Source: Neoceratodus forsteri
Lineage: Eukaryota; Chordata; Ceratodontiformes; Ceratodontidae
Reading direction: 5' to 3'
DNA length: 64,000 nt
Assembly (NCBI GenBank): GCA_016271365.2
Contig: CM057459.1
Coordinates: 487,643,501 to 487,707,500, forward strand
Below are positions 46,613 through 57,699 of the stretch, one piece after another. The translations under genes were made by a program, and so were the position numbers. Positions within the stretch are counted from its first letter, which is position 1. Each line of letters begins with the position of its first letter. Under the pieces are notes generated by a model. It had not been told where the DNA came from, made no database searches, and saw only the letters and a program-made list of their open reading frames with translations.

Positions 46613-47570
46613 TTAAAGGGAGTCACTCATGATGACGTCTAGGTCCCTTTCCTCCGATGTTGTATCCAGCTTAACCCCAGCCCCACTTGATACTCTGTTT
46701 TGGGGGGTTTGTTCCCTAAAGTGCATCACTTTGCACTTCTTGGCATTGAATTTCAATTGCCAGACACTGGATGAATTTTCCAGCTTTTTCAGGTCCCTCT
46801 GCAATTCTCTTATCCTGCACACATTGTCAGTTCTATCACAGAGTCTAGTGTCTTCTGCAAACAGATACAGCCTGCCCTGGATTTTCTTTCCTACATTGCC
46901 AATTAATATTTTCCTGAGAACTGGGCTCAGGACAGATTCTTGTGGTACTCTGCTGATGACCTCTCTTTCCATTGATCAGACCTCATTCACCACAACTCTC
47001 TGTTGTATCCCCCCTAACCAACTCCCTACCCAGTTTACTTTTTCCCTAGCTGTACCCAGATCCTCCATCTTACTCAGCAGCTTTTTGTGTGGCACTGAGT
47101 CGAATGCCTTGCTGAAGTCGAGGAATAGTAAGTCTACTGTGTGCCCCTTGTCAACTACCCTAGATACCCAATCAAAGAATACTTTCAGGTTTCTCTGACA
47201 AGACCTCCCTGCCACAAGCCCATGCTGCTTACTGTGCAGAACCCAGTTAATCTCCAGATATTCAACTAGGTCTTCTTTTACTAGTGTCTCCATCAGTTTT
47301 CCTACCACAGAAGTAAGGCTGATTGGTTTATAGTTTCTTGGCTACTTCTTGTCCCCTCATGTTGCAGAACTATGTCCACCATCACCCAGTTCTTGGGAAC
47401 CACCACTTGCTGCAAAGTGCTATTTAATAGCCCCAATAAGGGTATGGTTAACACTGATGCCAGTTCCATTAGTACCATTGAATGCATCCCAGCCAGCACT
47501 GGGGCCTTGTTTACCTTCAGGACTGAGAACCCTTTTCCTTCAGGACTGAGAACCCTTTTCTGCCACTTTA
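46613..47570 (-). pseudogene. CR1 reverse transcriptase
   Basis: Minus ORFs 47308-46976 (VGKLMETLVKEDLVEYLE, QHGLVAGRSCQ-NL, LLFLDFSKAFDSVPHKKLLSKMEDLG) and 46972-46613 (REVISRVPQESVLSPVL, LYLFAEDTRLCDRT, WQLKFNAKKCKVMHF). The catalytic box is FAED instead of FADD, with Glu replacing the first Asp. The upstream start (SVLTIPLLGLLNSTLQQVVVPKNW) is in another frame at about 47430. An exact 23-bp tandem duplication lies at 47514-47559. Confidence 0.88.
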
Positions 47571-47579
47571 ACTCTTTCA

Positions 47580-47745
47580 GGAAGGCAGTATAGCACAGTG
47601 GGTTAAGGCTTTGAGCTGCAGATCTGGAGATCTGGGTTTGAATCCCACAACTGTCTAAGTGCATACTGTGTGATCCTGAGCAAGTCACTTAACTTTCTTG
47701 TGCTCCCAGGTCACATCTGGAAACAAGCTTCTGCTTAGTGTGCTA
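47580..47745 (+). mobile_element. tRNA-derived MIR-like SINE
   Basis: A perfect A box, TAGCACAGTGG (47591-47601), and B box, GGTTTGAATCC (47635-47645), are spaced as in a tRNA. A 3' part follows at about 47666-47710: TGTGATCCTGAGCAAGTCAC then TTAACTTTCTTGTGC. This matches the well-known MIR/CORE-SINE 3' segment (TGTGACCTTGGGCAAGTCAC). It lies in the opposite orientation to the host CR1 and interrupts it. It is not a functional tRNA gene: there is no cloverleaf 3' half and it continues into the SINE body. Confidence 0.82.
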
Positions 47746-48349
47746 ATCCTGGTTAAACAATGTTCCCTTTCCCCACTGCTATACTTCTGCAGCCTCATTT
47801 CAAGGACCCCTCTTATCAGCTGCCTCTATGGCACTCTCTGGGAAAGGCCTGCTATGTTCTGTAGTGGATACCAAGCAGAAGTAATCATTCAGCATGACTA
47901 CTTTCTGCCTGCCTTTCTGTATTATCTTGCCCCTGTCCTTTAGCCTGGCAATGCCCTTCTTAGCTTTCTTTTTTCACTGATATGTCTAAAAAACTAATTT
48001 CCCCCTACCTTGACCTTCTCTGCATTACACAGTTCTGTGTCTGCCTTTGCAATCCAGACTGCACTCTTGGCCTCATTATTTTTTCCTGATACTCATCCCA
48101 TTCCTTATTCACCTGTTATTCTGTGTATCTTATAAGGCCTTCCTTTTGGCCACCACCAGCTCCTTGACCTTTTTAAAGAAACACATTGGTCTCTTATACT
48201 GTACTTCTTTCTCTTGATAACTGTTTGCATGTTTTAGCTCCCAGGAGAATGGCACCTTTTATGACCCTCCCACCTTTCTTCTACTTCCCAGAGATGTCTA
48301 CCTCAGCTAACCTGCCCAGCAGTACTTTTCTCATCTGTTTAAAATCCAC

Positions 48350-49010
48350 CCTTCTGATGTCTAGCACCTCAGCCATAGATGAGGGCTTACTGGTGCTCAA
48401 GGCCCATGCAAACCATATAGTATTGTGGTCACTGTACTCAGAGGTTCCCCAGCCCACATTCCATCTGCTCTTTCTGAGTTGGTGAATATCACATTGAGAA
48501 TGGTTGATTGTCTAATGGATTTCTCGACCTGCTTCACCAGCATGAAGTCCTGCAAAGTATCAAGCAGGACCTGGCTTCTGCCATTCCTGGTTGCTGTGAT
48601 AGCTCAGTCAACATCTTGCCAGTTGAGATCCCCTACTATCACAACCTCCCCTTTTGCTGTCCCCTTTTCTTCTTTTGCTCCTAGTTCTGTATATCAATCC
48701 TGTCCTGCCCTGGCGGCCTGTAAACAACTCCAAAGTGAAGTTTTCTACCTGATGAATATGTGAGCTGTACCCACAGTGATTCCACATCCACTTCTCCACC
48801 AATAGATGCATCCTATATTGCTTCTAGTCCTTCTCTGATGTGAATTGCTGCCCCTTTTCAGTACCTTCACCCATCTCTCTATTATGTCTATATAAGGTGT
48901 ATGCAGGGATCGCCAGGTCCTAATCGTTGTTCTCATTGGCCCAAGTTTCTGTAACAGCCACTAGATCCAACCTAGAGTTTGCCATTAGTGCTTGGTGTTC
49001 ACAGATTTTA
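48350..49010 (-). pseudogene. CR1 endonuclease domain
   Basis: Frames from 49010 downward give LGNKICEHQALMANSRLDLVAVTETWANENND-DLAIPAYTLYRH. Next is TGRQGRTGLIYR (about 48720), which corresponds to the GG-GGVLLYV area, then EVVIVGDLNWQDVD (about 48650), the GDFN-type catalytic motif. A further TVTTI-YG (about 48430) lies where SDHN-I is expected, so the catalytic His is lost. Confidence 0.8.
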
Positions 49011-49319
49011 TTACCCAGACTCCTGGAATTGGGGAACAGCACCTTTTATCTTATGCTCCCACTCCTATTGAGTCTTGAATGACTTCACTGGTCATAATTC
49101 CTTGATATCCTAGGTGATATGTGTTTTTCTTTTTTTCATGGATTATTTGGTCTACACTCCCTATTCCACTGCACTCATTCCACTGTGCTACTACTTCTTG
49201 TACATCTTGGCCTCATCCCTGTGGGAGACCTGTCTAGGTTCCTTTCTTCACCTACCTTAACTGTAGAATCCTTAGCCTAGCCGTCCCACAGTTAAACTGT
49301 CTACCCATGTAGATGTCAA

Positions 49320-49680
49320 ACCTCTGCCCTGATGTACTAGTTCCCTCTCATGTCAGGTGAATGCCATCACCTTTAAATAGCCTCCTGTCCCAGAAGTCCC
49401 CTAATTCCCCCACAATGTGGTACCCCTGTTCCTGACATTGTCATTTTAAACACCCATTGAACTCTTCAATCTCTTCCTTCTTCACTCTGTCCTCTCCTTT
49501 TCCCAACCACAGACAGGGAGGATCTAAGAAAAGTCCAAGGAAGTCAAGTACTTCATCAGTCTGTCCTCCAGTCTCTTGCTGTCCCACTTCATTGCCTTGA
49601 CAAGCCAGTTCAGCAGATCTTTGGTACCAAGGTGTACTAGCATTCTCATTCCCCACCTCTCCTCCATTGTCCTCCTATCC
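49320..49680 (-). pseudogene. CR1 ORF1 SGNH esterase-like segment
   Basis: Minus-strand fragments: RMLVHLGTKDLLN (about 49645), LMKYLTSLDFS-ILPVCG (about 49545), IEEFNGCLK (about 49450), QEQGYHIVG and FKGDGIHLT (about 49350). These are the VVHLGTNDL and DG-HL blocks of the esterase domain seen in CR1 ORF1. The DG-H catalytic pair is visible even though stops break the frame. Confidence 0.75.
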
Positions 49681-50230
49681 TCCCTAATCATGGATGGTTG
49701 ATGCTCCAGACAGGTATCTGAGCAGCCCCCTTTCCTACACTGCCTACTACCATTTCTGTGTCTCTAACCATGTAGTCCTCTATCATCAATCAGAATCCTC
49801 CTTACTAACTTTGCCAGTTCTTGCCCCAGGGTGTCATCATGTCATCTTTGCCCTCAATACCAACTGACCTGAGGTCCTCCCACTAGAGTCAGGTACCTGC
49901 ACCTCTTCCAGAGGCACTGACTGATTTGCTATTGGTATCTCTTGGGTATGGGTGACTACTGTGTGACTGCCCCTACCACCAGATTTTCTTCCCCTCTCCT
50001 TCTACACCACCTTCCACCCCCCCAAACCAGTGGGCCTCTGAGGTCATGGGGATGCTGGGGGTGGCCACCAGTTTAGTGGGAGTTGCAGCTACAATATTTC
50101 CTCCTTTACTGCTGCCAACTGAGTATGGAGCTCCCAGAAGGTCCTACATATTGGGCAATGTCCCCTCCTCCAGATGAGTGCCACACAATCTCCACAGCTG
50201 ACTACCTCCCCACTCACCCTATGTTCTATT

Positions 50231-52458
50231 CTAGCCTGCTGAATGCTTATAAAACTGCATGAGTTGCTTAGTAATGTGTGGACAGTAACTGTCTTCTAAC
50301 TTTATATTTACTGGTTAGTGATGTTTATCTACTGCTAGCAGTGGCTGGCAAAATCCGTTATTCACACATGTAAATAATGAATAATGGAATTTGCCCAAGC
50401 ACCTTTCTCAAATGTTGTGCCAACACATCCCATGCCAGCTGAACATCTGCATGGCTGACTTCCCTTGCACTCTCAAGTCACTTATGCCACACCAAAAAAC
50501 TGACAACATGATGAACTGCTTCTTCATCAGGCACCACACATGAAAACAATTTCACAATATTTTAAATAAATCTTAGAATACTCTCACAATGGCTTTCTTC
50601 TTATCCCAGGCACTTTTTAACAAACAAACAAAAAAAATAAGCAAAAATCCTATTGTTTTATACTTAAATCCACATCTGATCCCTCAAGCCTCTTGCACTA
50701 TCACGTGCCTCCCCATCATGTGACCAGCTGCCATCAGCCATCAGCTGATTGGGCACCTAGGAAGTGGGTGACAATGTAGTTTGGTGAAGATGGGCTGAGT
50801 GGTGAGGACAGTGGCAACATGTTGCAGAGTCAGAGTAGCACTGTAGTGATTGGCTAACACAGCAGCAGCAGCCTGCAGGCTCAGAAGTGGCAATGTCTCC
50901 CTCAGTGCCAGATTTCTTGGAACCCCAGAGAAGAGTGACAGCTTCCCACTGCTACCTGATCACTGATGTTTCCCAGCAGGGCACTTATTTCCGTTGCGGA
51001 TGGGGGGATTGGGAAACAAAACATTCAGCCTTCTGAGTCTTACTGGACTAACCAAAGGGCACAGAAATTGAATCTTTACTGCTACTGTCCCTGGATAGCA
51101 CCTTACCATTTATCACCTTCTCATTTCTTACCTATATACCTATCTTGAACCAGTAAATATAAAAAATAAGACATGGGAAAGTATGAAAACTTGGATTTTG
51201 TGCTCACTCTCAGTGTGCAATGCCAGATAAAACATGAGGGCAAAGCCCTTGGGGTTCATAGGGCATCTCACACCTCAGGTGTGCATACAATCCTCATTAT
51301 ACACACTTCCCCATGCATTATTTGACAATCCTATATACAGTAGGTTGAAGCTAAGATTAACAGTATTAGCAGTAATCAGGAGGAACACCCCAACTGAGTT
51401 ACAGCTTAGCTATCGCTCTGCCTGTTTTATAACCTTACCCTATAGAGGTAGAAAGTAGAATTTAATGGTTTTAGCAATAATCACTAACACTACACATTAG
51501 ATACAGTTTTTGCTTACCAACTGCAGTTAGACAATCACAACTCCTTCAGAGTTTTCCACAGAAATGCTGGGGGTCCACATGCTTCTGTAGGCCCACATGC
51601 TCCAGGGGGTCACAGACCCTCAGAGTCCCCATGCTGAACTGCGGACTACTTGACGACTCCCTTGAAGATGGCATCCTCTCACTCCAGTGGTTTTTTAGCT
51701 CCTGTGGATTTTAAGCTCCTGGGTTTGCCTGTAACTGTGGGATGAAGAAGTCAGACAGTCAAATCAGAAAGTCACTGATTTTATTTGATTTTAGTTGAAA
51801 ACTAGTGACCGGGTTTTAATAAGAAATCCATGTTTTCTTCAGTGGGGTCCAAATGCCAGGCATCAAAATATATTGTGATGTTGTAAAATCAGATGTACAA
51901 GAGACTTATGTACTTATTTATTGAGTTAGTTTTTGTTGACCAGAAAAGGACAGCTAGTCAGTTCTGTCTAACTTCTGCCTTGTCCTGGGTGGGTGGGGCT
52001 TGGGGGGCCCAGATGCAAATGGACATATTGAGTCAGGTTTGGTTCTCTGTGGTATTTTTGGTGAATGGAGAACTTTGCTAAGACAAGATGATGGTAGGAC
52101 AATCAGTGAGACTAAATAAAAATCTTATGAGGATTGAAAGAAGAGCATGAAATGAACAAAAATTATGAGACCTTATGATTGAACCCACAACAAAGTCAGA
52201 CCTGTTACAGTGTGTTGAAGGTAGAACAATCTTCCTGAAGCAGATACACAGCTCACAGACTGAATGTGTTACAGTATCAGAAACTAAGACATGACCACAC
52301 AGAGGAAATGTATATATTATTTATTTGTTTCATTTATTTTAAAAGTTTTACCAATAAAAACATACTGAGCTGTTAACAGCTTGTTTCCAAGTGCATCATG
52401 GGGGAAGTGGGTGAGGAACAGCACCCAATAAAATAAGGTGCAATAAGCACAATAAATT
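50231..52458. other. unassigned, no gene seen
   Basis: The first part may be 5' UTR of the CR1. Short open frames (50966-51148, 51234-51458) have no recognised domains. No inverted termini were found by eye. Confidence 0.35.
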
Positions 52459-52590
52459 ACCAGTTGTGAAAACAAATACATGTTCAGTGTTCAGATTAAC
52501 AGTTGTGAAAACCAACAAATAGGTGTTGAAAGTAATAGTTGTATAAACAAATATTTGGTGTTCAATTAACATTTGCGCAAACAAACAATT
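52459..52590 (+). repeat. ~36-bp minisatellite, about 4 copies
   Basis: CAGTTGTGAAAACAAATA, then CAGTTGTGAAAACCAACAAA, TAGTTGTATAAACAAATA and CATTTGCGCAAACAAAC recur about every 36 bp, each followed by a (G)TGTTCA/TGAAAG-ATTAA stretch. It is a small degenerate tandem. Confidence 0.7.
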
Positions 52591-52599
52591 ATTTTGAAA

Positions 52600-53995
52600 T
52601 CAAAGAAGAAACTGATGTTTTTCTGCAACATGCGTTGGACAGAGGTTTCCTAGCAAAAACAACTTTGAGTACCTACAGGTGAGATATCCAGAGAAGCCCA
52701 TACTGTATCTTCTTCTGTAAGTACATAAAAACATTGAATGTTGGTCAGGTATATTCACAGTGTCAAGTATTGAGTCCAGTACAAAATCATTACCACATTA
52801 CATTGAGCTTTCTCTAAGAACTTGGGTGACACAGGTCCAATCACACCTTAAGGACACAAGAGAGTCACTTAACTTTCTGCAGGACCTGCAAGTGATGGAA
52901 TACTCCATCCTAGTAACCTTAAGCACTGAAAGCCTTTATTCCAACGTACTCCACCATGGGATTTTTTGGGCTCTGATACATTATTTTTCAAAAGACTATT
53001 GGATATTGCACCACTTGCATCATTTAGCACTGATATGGCTCAGCTGGTCCTTACCAACAACTAGTTTATATTCAATAAGACATTGTTTAATCAGATAAAG
53101 ATCACAGCCATGAATACAATGTTTGCACAAGGCCTGACAAATCTTTATGTTGGATTATGGGAAGAAGAATGTATTAAAATTCTTCAAAGGAATCCTTTCT
53201 TTCATCACATCATGTTGTGGCATCATTATAGCAATGATGTTCTGATGATTTGGAAGGGCCCCATAAACAATATAAATAACTTGATTGCATATGTCAAGAG
53301 CTGTGATATGAATTTGAAATTCAATAGTTAAATGAGTGAGATATTGGTTGACATTCTACAGTAGATCTCATGATTACTAAGACAAATGGGTGTCTGGAGA
53401 CAACCAGCTTTAGAAAACACAAGGGCAGAAGTATCATCTTATAATTCACAAGTTGCCATCCAAGGTCACTAAGAGAATATATACTTACTAGCAGATCTAA
53501 GGTTTAAAGCAAAATTGTAGTACAGATTCCAAATTTAGAAAGATAGCTATGGAGAAGATATAGTTGTTTCTTGGTAGGAACTATCGATCTATGGTCATAG
53601 AAAAGAATGAAAAAGAGTGACGGAGTCACCTAAGGAAGCTTTTTTACAGTGTAAGTCAAAAACTAAAAGAAGCCCCACCCCCCATAACTTTTGTCACAAT
53701 ATACCACAACAAACCATGTGAAATTGCTGAGGTGATCAAGGAACACTGGTATAGTTTGGGAGCTGAAGAAACTATGGGACAAAATGTCAGTAGAAACCAT
53801 AGAAAATAAGCTTTCAAAGAGGCAGAAATATCATGAATTGTGTGGTCCGTAGTCTTTATAACAAACCTGTATCCCAGACATCATGTTTGCTTCCCCCACC
53901 AAAAGGAAATTTAGCGATTGCAATTGTGTTCATTGCCGAAATACAGTTGACACAGCAGCGTTCCATAATCAAAGACAGGGAAAGGTATAAATGTT
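52600..53995 (+). pseudogene. Penelope-like element, 5' part (RT)
   Basis: Frames give SHLKDTRESLNFLQDLQV-EYSILVTLSTESLYSN (52830-52945), where the catalytic Asp of LDVESLYTN is replaced. FNQIKITAMNTMFAQGLTNLYVGLWEEECI then covers 53083-53180. HHYSNDVLMIWKG (53220-53260) has Asn for the first Asp of the IDD box. Next are ITFVTIYHNKPCEI (about 53685) and a CNCVHC knuckle (about 53920). It is a different, more decayed lineage from the copy at 31.6 kb. Its GIY-YIG part is displaced to 55.8 kb by a CR1. Confidence 0.85.
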
Positions 53996-55798
53996 AAGGG
54001 AGGAATAGTGAAGATTAATAAGGGAGAGGGAAGGTGGGCAGAGGGAGACAGTGAAAAGGCAGAGATACTGAATGAATACTTTTGCTCAGTATTCACAAAC
54101 AAGATGAGGAGTAGCTACCTAAACCAGACAATAGAAGCACTCTGGGTAGGGGGGGTGGACACCGGTCCATTAACAGAAGAAAGAGTCCTGAAATAACTCC
54201 TAAAACTGAAGGTGGACAAAGCAATGGGGCCAGATGGGATTCACCCCAGAATCCTAAAAGAACTAAGGGAGGACCTTGTGACACCACTGACCACACTTTT
54301 TAACAAATCATAGGAGGATGGGGTGTTACTTCAGGACTGGAGGAGGGCAGATGTGATTCCCCTTCACAAATGTGGGAGCAAGGCAGAAGCAGGAAACTAC
54401 AGACCTGTAAGTTTGACCTCAGTGGTAGGGAAAATGATGGAATCACTTCTGAAAGAAAGAATTGTTGAGTACTTAGAGGCCAGAAGGGCACAGGACCCAA
54501 AGCAGCATGGATTTACAGCAGGGAGGTCATGTCAGATGAATCTAATAGATTTCTTTGACTGGGTGACCAAAGTAATAGACCAGGGAGGGGCTGTGGATAT
54601 GGCCTTCCTAGACTTTAGCAAGGCATTTGACACAGTCCTGCACAAAAGATTAATAATCAACTTAGCCAGCCTGGGAGTGGGTCCCATGGCGGTAGTCTAG
54701 GTTGCAAACTGGCTGCACAACAGGACACCAAAGGTAATAGTGAGTGGAACACATTCCAAAGAAAGGAGGGTCACTAGTGGAGTACCTCAGGGCTCAGTAC
54801 TGGGTCCAGTCCTCTTTAACATCTTTATAGGTGACACTGCAGAGGGTCTGGAGGGAAAGGTTTGCCTCTTTGCAGATGATACAAAGATCTGTAACAGAAT
54901 TGATACACAAGGGGGAGGTAGAAAGGATGAGAAGGGACTTGGCAAGGTTGGAGGAATGGTCAGACATATGGCAACTTAGATTCAATGCAAAGAAGTGCAA
55001 AGTAATGCACCTGGGAAACAAAAACCCAGGAAAAGAGTACACAATAGCAGGGGAGGTACTAACAACAACAAAAATGGAACGGGACTTGGGGATAGTCATA
55101 TCAGATGATCTAAATGTGGGTAAACAATGTGAGAAGTCAGTAAGGAGAGCCAGGGGTATACTGGGATGCATAGGAAGGGGCATCACAAATAGAAAAAGGG
55201 AAGTGGTTATCCCTCTGTACAGACAGTTGGTGAGACCCCATCTGGAGTACCGTGTGCAGTTTTGGAGATCTCATCTATGCAAGGACATAGACAGGATGGA
55301 AGCAGTCCAGTGGAAGGCAACTAAAATGGTGAAGGGTCTACATCAGAAATCATATGAAGAGAGACTGAGGGAGCTTAATGTGTATATCCTTGGTGAAAGG
55401 AGGGACGGGGGGACATGATAGAAATGTTCAAGTACCTCAAGGGAATCAGCAAAGTCCAGGACGGTAGCATCTTTCAGAAAAAGAGATGTGTTAAGAACAA
55501 GGAGACACAATTTAAAGATAGAGGGGGGGATGGCTCAGGGGTAATGTGATGAAATCTTTTTTCATGGAGAGAGTGGTGGATACGTGTAACTGCCTTCCTG
55601 GGGAGGTTGTGGGGGCTAAAACAGTGAGGGAATTCAAATATGCATGGGACAGACACAAGGCAATTGTAGTGGAGGGTGGCAGGAAGTAGGCTGTTGGTTA
55701 ACTAGAATCTGCAGCTTATCCAGTAGGTACGGAAATGGGTAGACTGGGTGGGCCAAGTGGTCCTTATCTGCCATCAAAGTCTATGTTTCTATGTATAT
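53996..55798 (+). mobile_element. CR1 LINE inserted in Penelope-like element
   Basis: The best-preserved CR1 RT in the window. It starts in the EN-RT linker (KINKGEGRWAEGDSEKAEILNEYFCSVFT, from 54010) and continues with KVDKAMGPDGIHPRIL (54210), the RT, and the C-terminus. The 3' UTR GGGTAGACTGGGTGGGCCAA and tail CTATGTTTCTATGT end at about 55797. It is 5'-truncated. The Penelope-like reading frame lies on both sides. Confidence 0.92.
54323..55418 (+). pseudogene. CR1 reverse transcriptase, mostly open
   Basis: ORF 54323-54700: WRRADVIPLHKCGSK, NYRPVSLTSVVGKMMESLLKERIVEYLE, QHGFTAGRSCQMNLIDFFDWVTK, MAFLDFSKAFDTVLHKRL. ORF 54740-54979: RRVTSGVPQGSVLGPVLFNIFIGD, VCLFADDTKICNRI with an intact FADD box. 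ORF 54831-55418: WQLRFNAKKCKVMHLGNKNP, RDLGIVISDDL, PLYRQLVRPHLEYRVQFW. About two frameshifts and one stop (54698) separate them. Confidence 0.93.
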
Positions 55799-55799
55799 A

Positions 55800-56150
55800 A
55801 AAGACCGCAAATGCATTTAACTGTAGCACTAGTGGGGTTATGAACATGTTGATCTGTCCATATGGGATGGCCTGTGTTGGAAAGACAAAGAGGTCCTTAT
55901 AGTAAAGAGTCAGAGAACATAAAGTGCCAATCTGAAATAACTATGAAGTGCATATTGTGGCCAAGCATTTTTTGAGAGGCTAACAACAGATCTGCAGCAA
56001 AACGTTCATGTTAATTGAATGGATAACATACATATGTCAGCAAGAGGGTGTGACCTTATGTGTTAACTCCTTCAGCGTGAATACTTTCTGATCCAAAGAA
56101 TGGAAACTATCCCACCAAAAGGACTAAATGAGGAATTAAATTAGCGTTAT
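55800..56150 (+). pseudogene. Penelope-like GIY-YIG part (displaced)
   Basis: Reading NAFNCSTSGVMNMLICPYGMACVGKTKRSL (55812-55900), then VREHK, VAKHFLRG and FMLIEWI. This corresponds to the family pattern C-STSGVVY-L-CPYG--YVGKTKR...REH...AKHF. It completes the element begun at 52.6 kb. Stops are present. Confidence 0.8.
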
Positions 56151-56599
56151 CTGTAGTTCTTGCTGCACTTACAGTATATTTTGTGTTGAATTGCTACTTG
56201 TATATACTGTATAACTCCTGATTGGCATTGGCCAGTCAGTAGGTTCATGGACCACAAAGCATTAACTCTAGCCAGCCTGGAGATTCCCTGTTGACTGGTT
56301 TGGCTATGAGTTTGCTCCTCTTTAAATCTTTCTAAACAACATGGACCACACAGCTCTATGGTTAGCTAGAATTGAATCATTGACTAGGTGGAGATTAATT
56401 AGGCTTCATGGCTTATAAATTGTCTACCATAATTCCACAGGGAGGTGGGCACACTAGTACCCAATCCAGGCTATGATGAATACTCCCTTTGGGGAAGCTG
56501 TGACATGGAGTCTAGGGGATGGCTGGAAGGCTGGAATCCCCAGGCAGTCTACTGCCAGAATGCTCCTTAGTCTCATTTATATTTCAATGACAATGCTTT
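56151..56599. other. unassigned, no gene seen
   Basis: No motif recognised. It may include the 3' UTR of the Penelope-like element. Confidence 0.3.
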
Positions 56600-56793
56600 G
56601 AATCATCAGCCTGGTGTCTGAGTCAAAGACATGGGCAGATATTTCCCAAAAATATATGCGATACCTCTAGAAAAATTCCCTGCCTGCCTCCAGTTCCACT
56701 AATGGGCCACCAGGCAGAATCTCTTAAGAAACATTGGGAAACATCTGGGTATATCTGGTCAAGTCTTTTGCTGCAGCTGTAGATCTACCTCAT
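56600..56793. mobile_element. older copy of the MITE at 56896
   Basis: GACATGGGCAGATATTTCCC, then CAGGCAGAATCTCTTAAGAAA and the right end TTTTGCTGCAGCTGTA parallel the element at 56896-57063 in order and orientation, but with many substitutions. Its left end is not sharply definable. Confidence 0.55.
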
Positions 56794-56895
56794 GCTGGGT
56801 CCTGTCAAGTAAACCAGCTACAGTATGAGATTCATTGCTACAGTTAAAATTCTAAGTTCCCCATGGTTGTTGGCACCTAGGAGAAATGAAGACAC

Positions 56896-57063
56896 TACAG
56901 TAGCATCCACAGACACTGCCAGCTATTTCCCCAAATTTATGTGATATTTCCAGAAATATCTCCTGCTTTCTGCATTTCCACAGTAGGGGCAGCAGACAGA
57001 AACTCTTCTGAAATTTTGCGAAATGTCTGCAAATAGCTGGCAATGTCTGTGGCTACTACTGTA
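56896..57063. mobile_element. Tc1/mariner-like MITE, 168 bp
   Basis: Inverted ends of about 33 bp: TACAGTAGCATCCACAGACA at 56896 and, inverted from 57063, TACAGTAGTAGCCACAGACA. Both continue to TGCCAGCTATTT with few mismatches. The ends sit on TA dinucleotides, so TA duplication with CAGT-starting termini fits Tc1/mariner. No coding potential. Confidence 0.75.
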
Positions 57064-57650
57064 ATTAGAGGGCTTGCACCCTGACAACGTACCTCCTGGA
57101 GTAGGACATTAAAGTTCCTAAAACACAGTAATGTCTGTAAGACATTAAGTACCTGAAATCCTCCTAGCTGGACTTATGAGTTTTCTCCTTGTAATAATAT
57201 GCTCTTGAGCCTTTAGTTTTATTAAAATGGATTTTGCTGGACTTTACCCTTGATTTGGATATTCAGTTACTAGTTACAAAGTGTTTACCTGCTAACCAGG
57301 TGATTTACAGCACTCAGCGGCTAAGAATATGTCCCTCCATACAAGACATGAGAAGCTGAAAAATATATGAAATAAAAAAGAAAAATATGTACTGAGACAA
57401 ATCTTTTTGATATTATTTGAAAAGCATCAGTGGGTTGAGATATCCTAAATTGGAGCATAGCCTCCATGCAAGAGGTCACTTCTGGCCCATGAGATCAAGT
57501 AAGTCAATGTATTATTTTCAAGGGCTCCCTCCCCACGAAATGAGTCAGGAAGGATACCCATAGGCCTGGGAGGGAGCTATATATTGTAAGTGTTTATTAT
57601 GTAAATAGTGTCTTTGGTGCTGTTTTTTAATTTTGCTTGCACGCATGTGC
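57064..57650. other. unassigned, no gene seen
   Basis: AT-rich sequence with no coding or repeat structure that I can support. Confidence 0.3.
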
Positions 57651-57699
57651 AAGAAACATAGTGCCTTCATCGGAGATTTCGGAGGTGTGTCACCTCCTC

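Larger units (their letters stand above)
45468..50230 (-). mobile_element. CR1 LINE, near full length
   Basis: Minus strand, from high to low coordinates: an ORF1 zinc-finger segment (CGDCVALI...GHCPICRTFWELHTQL, about 50205-50100), the ORF1 SGNH esterase (49660-49320), the ORF2 endonuclease (49010-48350), the linker (LNDYFCLVS, about 47895), the RT (47570-46600), the C-terminus (46390-45700), and a 3' UTR ending with an ATGTTTCTATGT tail at about 45468. It carries a MIR-like SINE (47580-47745) and a TTAA-flanked element (45863-46299). Stops and frameshifts are frequent. Confidence 0.9.

Noticed and set aside
46629..47198. 189-codon plus-strand open frame
   Set aside because: It is antisense to the CR1 RT, whose motifs on the minus strand are unambiguous.
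47585..47660. Functional tRNA gene
   Set aside because: The A and B boxes are good, but the sequence runs into a MIR-like body without a matching acceptor stem, so it is a SINE head.
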